From: Pseudanabaena sp. Salubria-1
GTDB taxonomy: Bacteria > Cyanobacteriota > Cyanobacteriia > Pseudanabaenales > Pseudanabaenaceae
Length of the DNA: 64,000 nucleotides
Direction of reading: 5' to 3'
NCBI GenBank assembly: GCA_023336205.1
Contig: JALQCR010000007.1
Coordinates: 62,001 to 126,000, forward strand
Under the pieces are notes generated by a model. It had not been told where the DNA came from. It ran no database searches and worked only from the letters and a program-made list of their open reading frames with translations. Below are positions 62,824-64,000 of the stretch, piece by piece (positions within the stretch are counted from its first letter, which is position 1; the number at the start of each line of letters is the position of its first letter). Both the position numbers and the translations under genes were made by a program.

Positions 62824-64000
62824 TAATCTCCATGAAGCATCATTCCAGATGTCAGAAAACTATGCTTGGATTCCCCAACTTGGTTTGAACTGGTCTTTGG
62901 CGGTTGATGGTTTATCGATGCCGCTAATTTTATTGACAGGCTTGATTACAACCCTAGCCATTTTTGCAAGTTGGAATGTTACTAATAAATCAAAACTATT
63001 CTATTTCTTGATGCTTTGCTTATATAGTGCTCAAATTGGTGTATTTGCAGCCCAAGATTTATTATTGTTTTTCTTCATGTGGGAATTAGAATTGATTCCT
63101 GTCTATCTGCTGATTTCAATTTGGGGTGGGCCGAAGCGTCTTTACGCTGCGACAAAGTTTATTCTCTACACGGCATTAGGTTCGATTTTTATTCTAGTCG
63201 CTGGTTTAGCGATGGCATTTTACGGGGATACGACGACATTTAATATGGCTGAACTGGGGATGAAGCAGTATCCGATCGCTTTTGAGTTACTCGCCTATGC
63301 AGGTTTCTTAATCGCTTTTGGTGTAAAGTTGCCGATTTTCCCTTTGCATACTTGGTTGCCAGATGCTCACGGGGAAGCCTCTGCGCCAGTATCGATGGTA
63401 TTAGCTGGGGTATTGCTGAAGATGGGCGGCTATGCACTAATCCGTTTCAACATTGAAATGTTGCCAAACGCTCATGTTTACTTCGCGCCTTTGCTTGCAG
63501 TTTTAGGAGTAGTTGGCATTGTCTATGGCGCAATGGCAGCATTCGCTCAACAAAATCTTAAGCGCCGTCTAGCCTATTCTTCGATTTCGCACATGGGCTT
63601 TATCCTTGTTGGATTAGCATCATTTAATGATTTGGGTGTAAGTGGTGCATTGCTCCAAATGATTTCTCACGGGCTAATTGCGGCAGCGTTGTTCTTCCTT
63701 GCAGGAGTCACCTACGATCGCACTCATACATTGATGATGGATGAAATGGGGGGTATCGCCAAAATCATGCCTAAAGCTTTTGCCCTAATGACAGCAGCGG
63801 CGATGGCATCTCTAGCGCTCCCGGGGATGAGCGGATTTGTGAGCGAGTTGAAGATTTTTCTGGGTCTCACTACCAGCGATGTTTATGCCTCTAACTTTAA
63901 GATCGTGATGATCTGTTTAGCAGCAGTTGGCGTAATTATCACGCCGATCTATCTTCTCTCGACCTTGCGTCAAGTCTTTTATGGTCAACCGAATCTCGCG
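62824..64000 (+). pseudogene. ndhD: NAD(P)H-quinone oxidoreductase subunit 4, 3' piece, runs off the right edge
   Basis: Open from the IS junction to the window end: [40 protein letters not shown] (with the essential Glu of the proton channel), [20 protein letters not shown] (quinone-site/antiporter signature), [20 protein letters not shown]. This is the proton-pumping NdhD/NuoM subunit of thylakoid NDH-1, used in cyclic electron flow and respiration. It has no start codon of its own here. Confidence 0.95.

Overview
The window is chromosomal DNA from a cyanobacterium. It carries psbA (D1), psaC, ndhD, an apcA-apcB-apcC allophycocyanin operon and an nblA-like gene. It also has many conserved cyanobacterial hypothetical families and very frequent GCGATCGC (HIP1) palindromes. 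Gene content and style suggest a Pseudanabaena-like filamentous freshwater lineage; this is inference, since no taxonomic marker such as 16S is present. One stretch (about 47668-48871) does not belong: it is GC-rich foreign coding sequence bounded by poly-C/poly-A tracts and looks like an assembly chimera.

Layout. 1-12703 is a graveyard of insertions inside one large minus-strand gene for a secreted-type nuclease/phosphatase-like protein (N-terminal module, Calx-beta-like segment, choice-of-anchor-I beta-propeller, endonuclease/exonuclease/phosphatase domain). Its three pieces (12703-12594, 6632-4429, 1420-1) rejoin in frame when two insertions are removed. The first is a 3.0 kb ISKra4-like element that itself contains another IS. 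The second is a 5.96 kb composite transposon made of two inverted ISL3-family copies, carrying a methyltransferase and a truncated O-antigen polymerase/ligase gene. Two identical 134-bp MITEs and an IS4-family element are nested inside the second.

13549-29293 is mostly ordinary: rpsD, a DUF3038/DUF4335 pair, a GAF-LuxR regulator, psbA, glucokinase, a HEAT-repeat protein, an SLH/OprB porin, a very large protein (1748 aa) with a C-terminal Hsp70/actin-like ATPase, and hisF. 29298-32517 is an IS30 junction where both neighbours (an FkbM methyltransferase and a kinase-like N-terminus) are truncated, followed by a lone PD-(D/E)XK protein. 32518-47001 holds a histidine kinase, a GDT1 cation exchanger, gcvH, a TerC-family protein, a pentapeptide protein, an MFS carrier, an FAD oxidoreductase, a glycosyltransferase/MSMEG_0570 pair, tRNA-Ser, metF and an M50 protease-TPR fusion.

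47352-49112 contains the dxr 3' end, the chimera and the psaC leader. 49113-64000 holds psaC, an M14-type peptidase, an inositol monophosphatase with an IS inserted upstream, an M23 peptidase, a TMEM14 protein, apcABC plus the nblA-like gene, a HAD/LuxR cluster, DUF2232-lgt, a PLP aminotransferase, and ndhD split by an IS5-family insertion.

Themes: light harvesting and photosynthesis (psbA, psaC, apcABC, nblA, ndhD); very active transposition with several nested and still reconstructable events; many strong intergenic hairpins acting as terminators; and two families of intergenic palindromic repeats.
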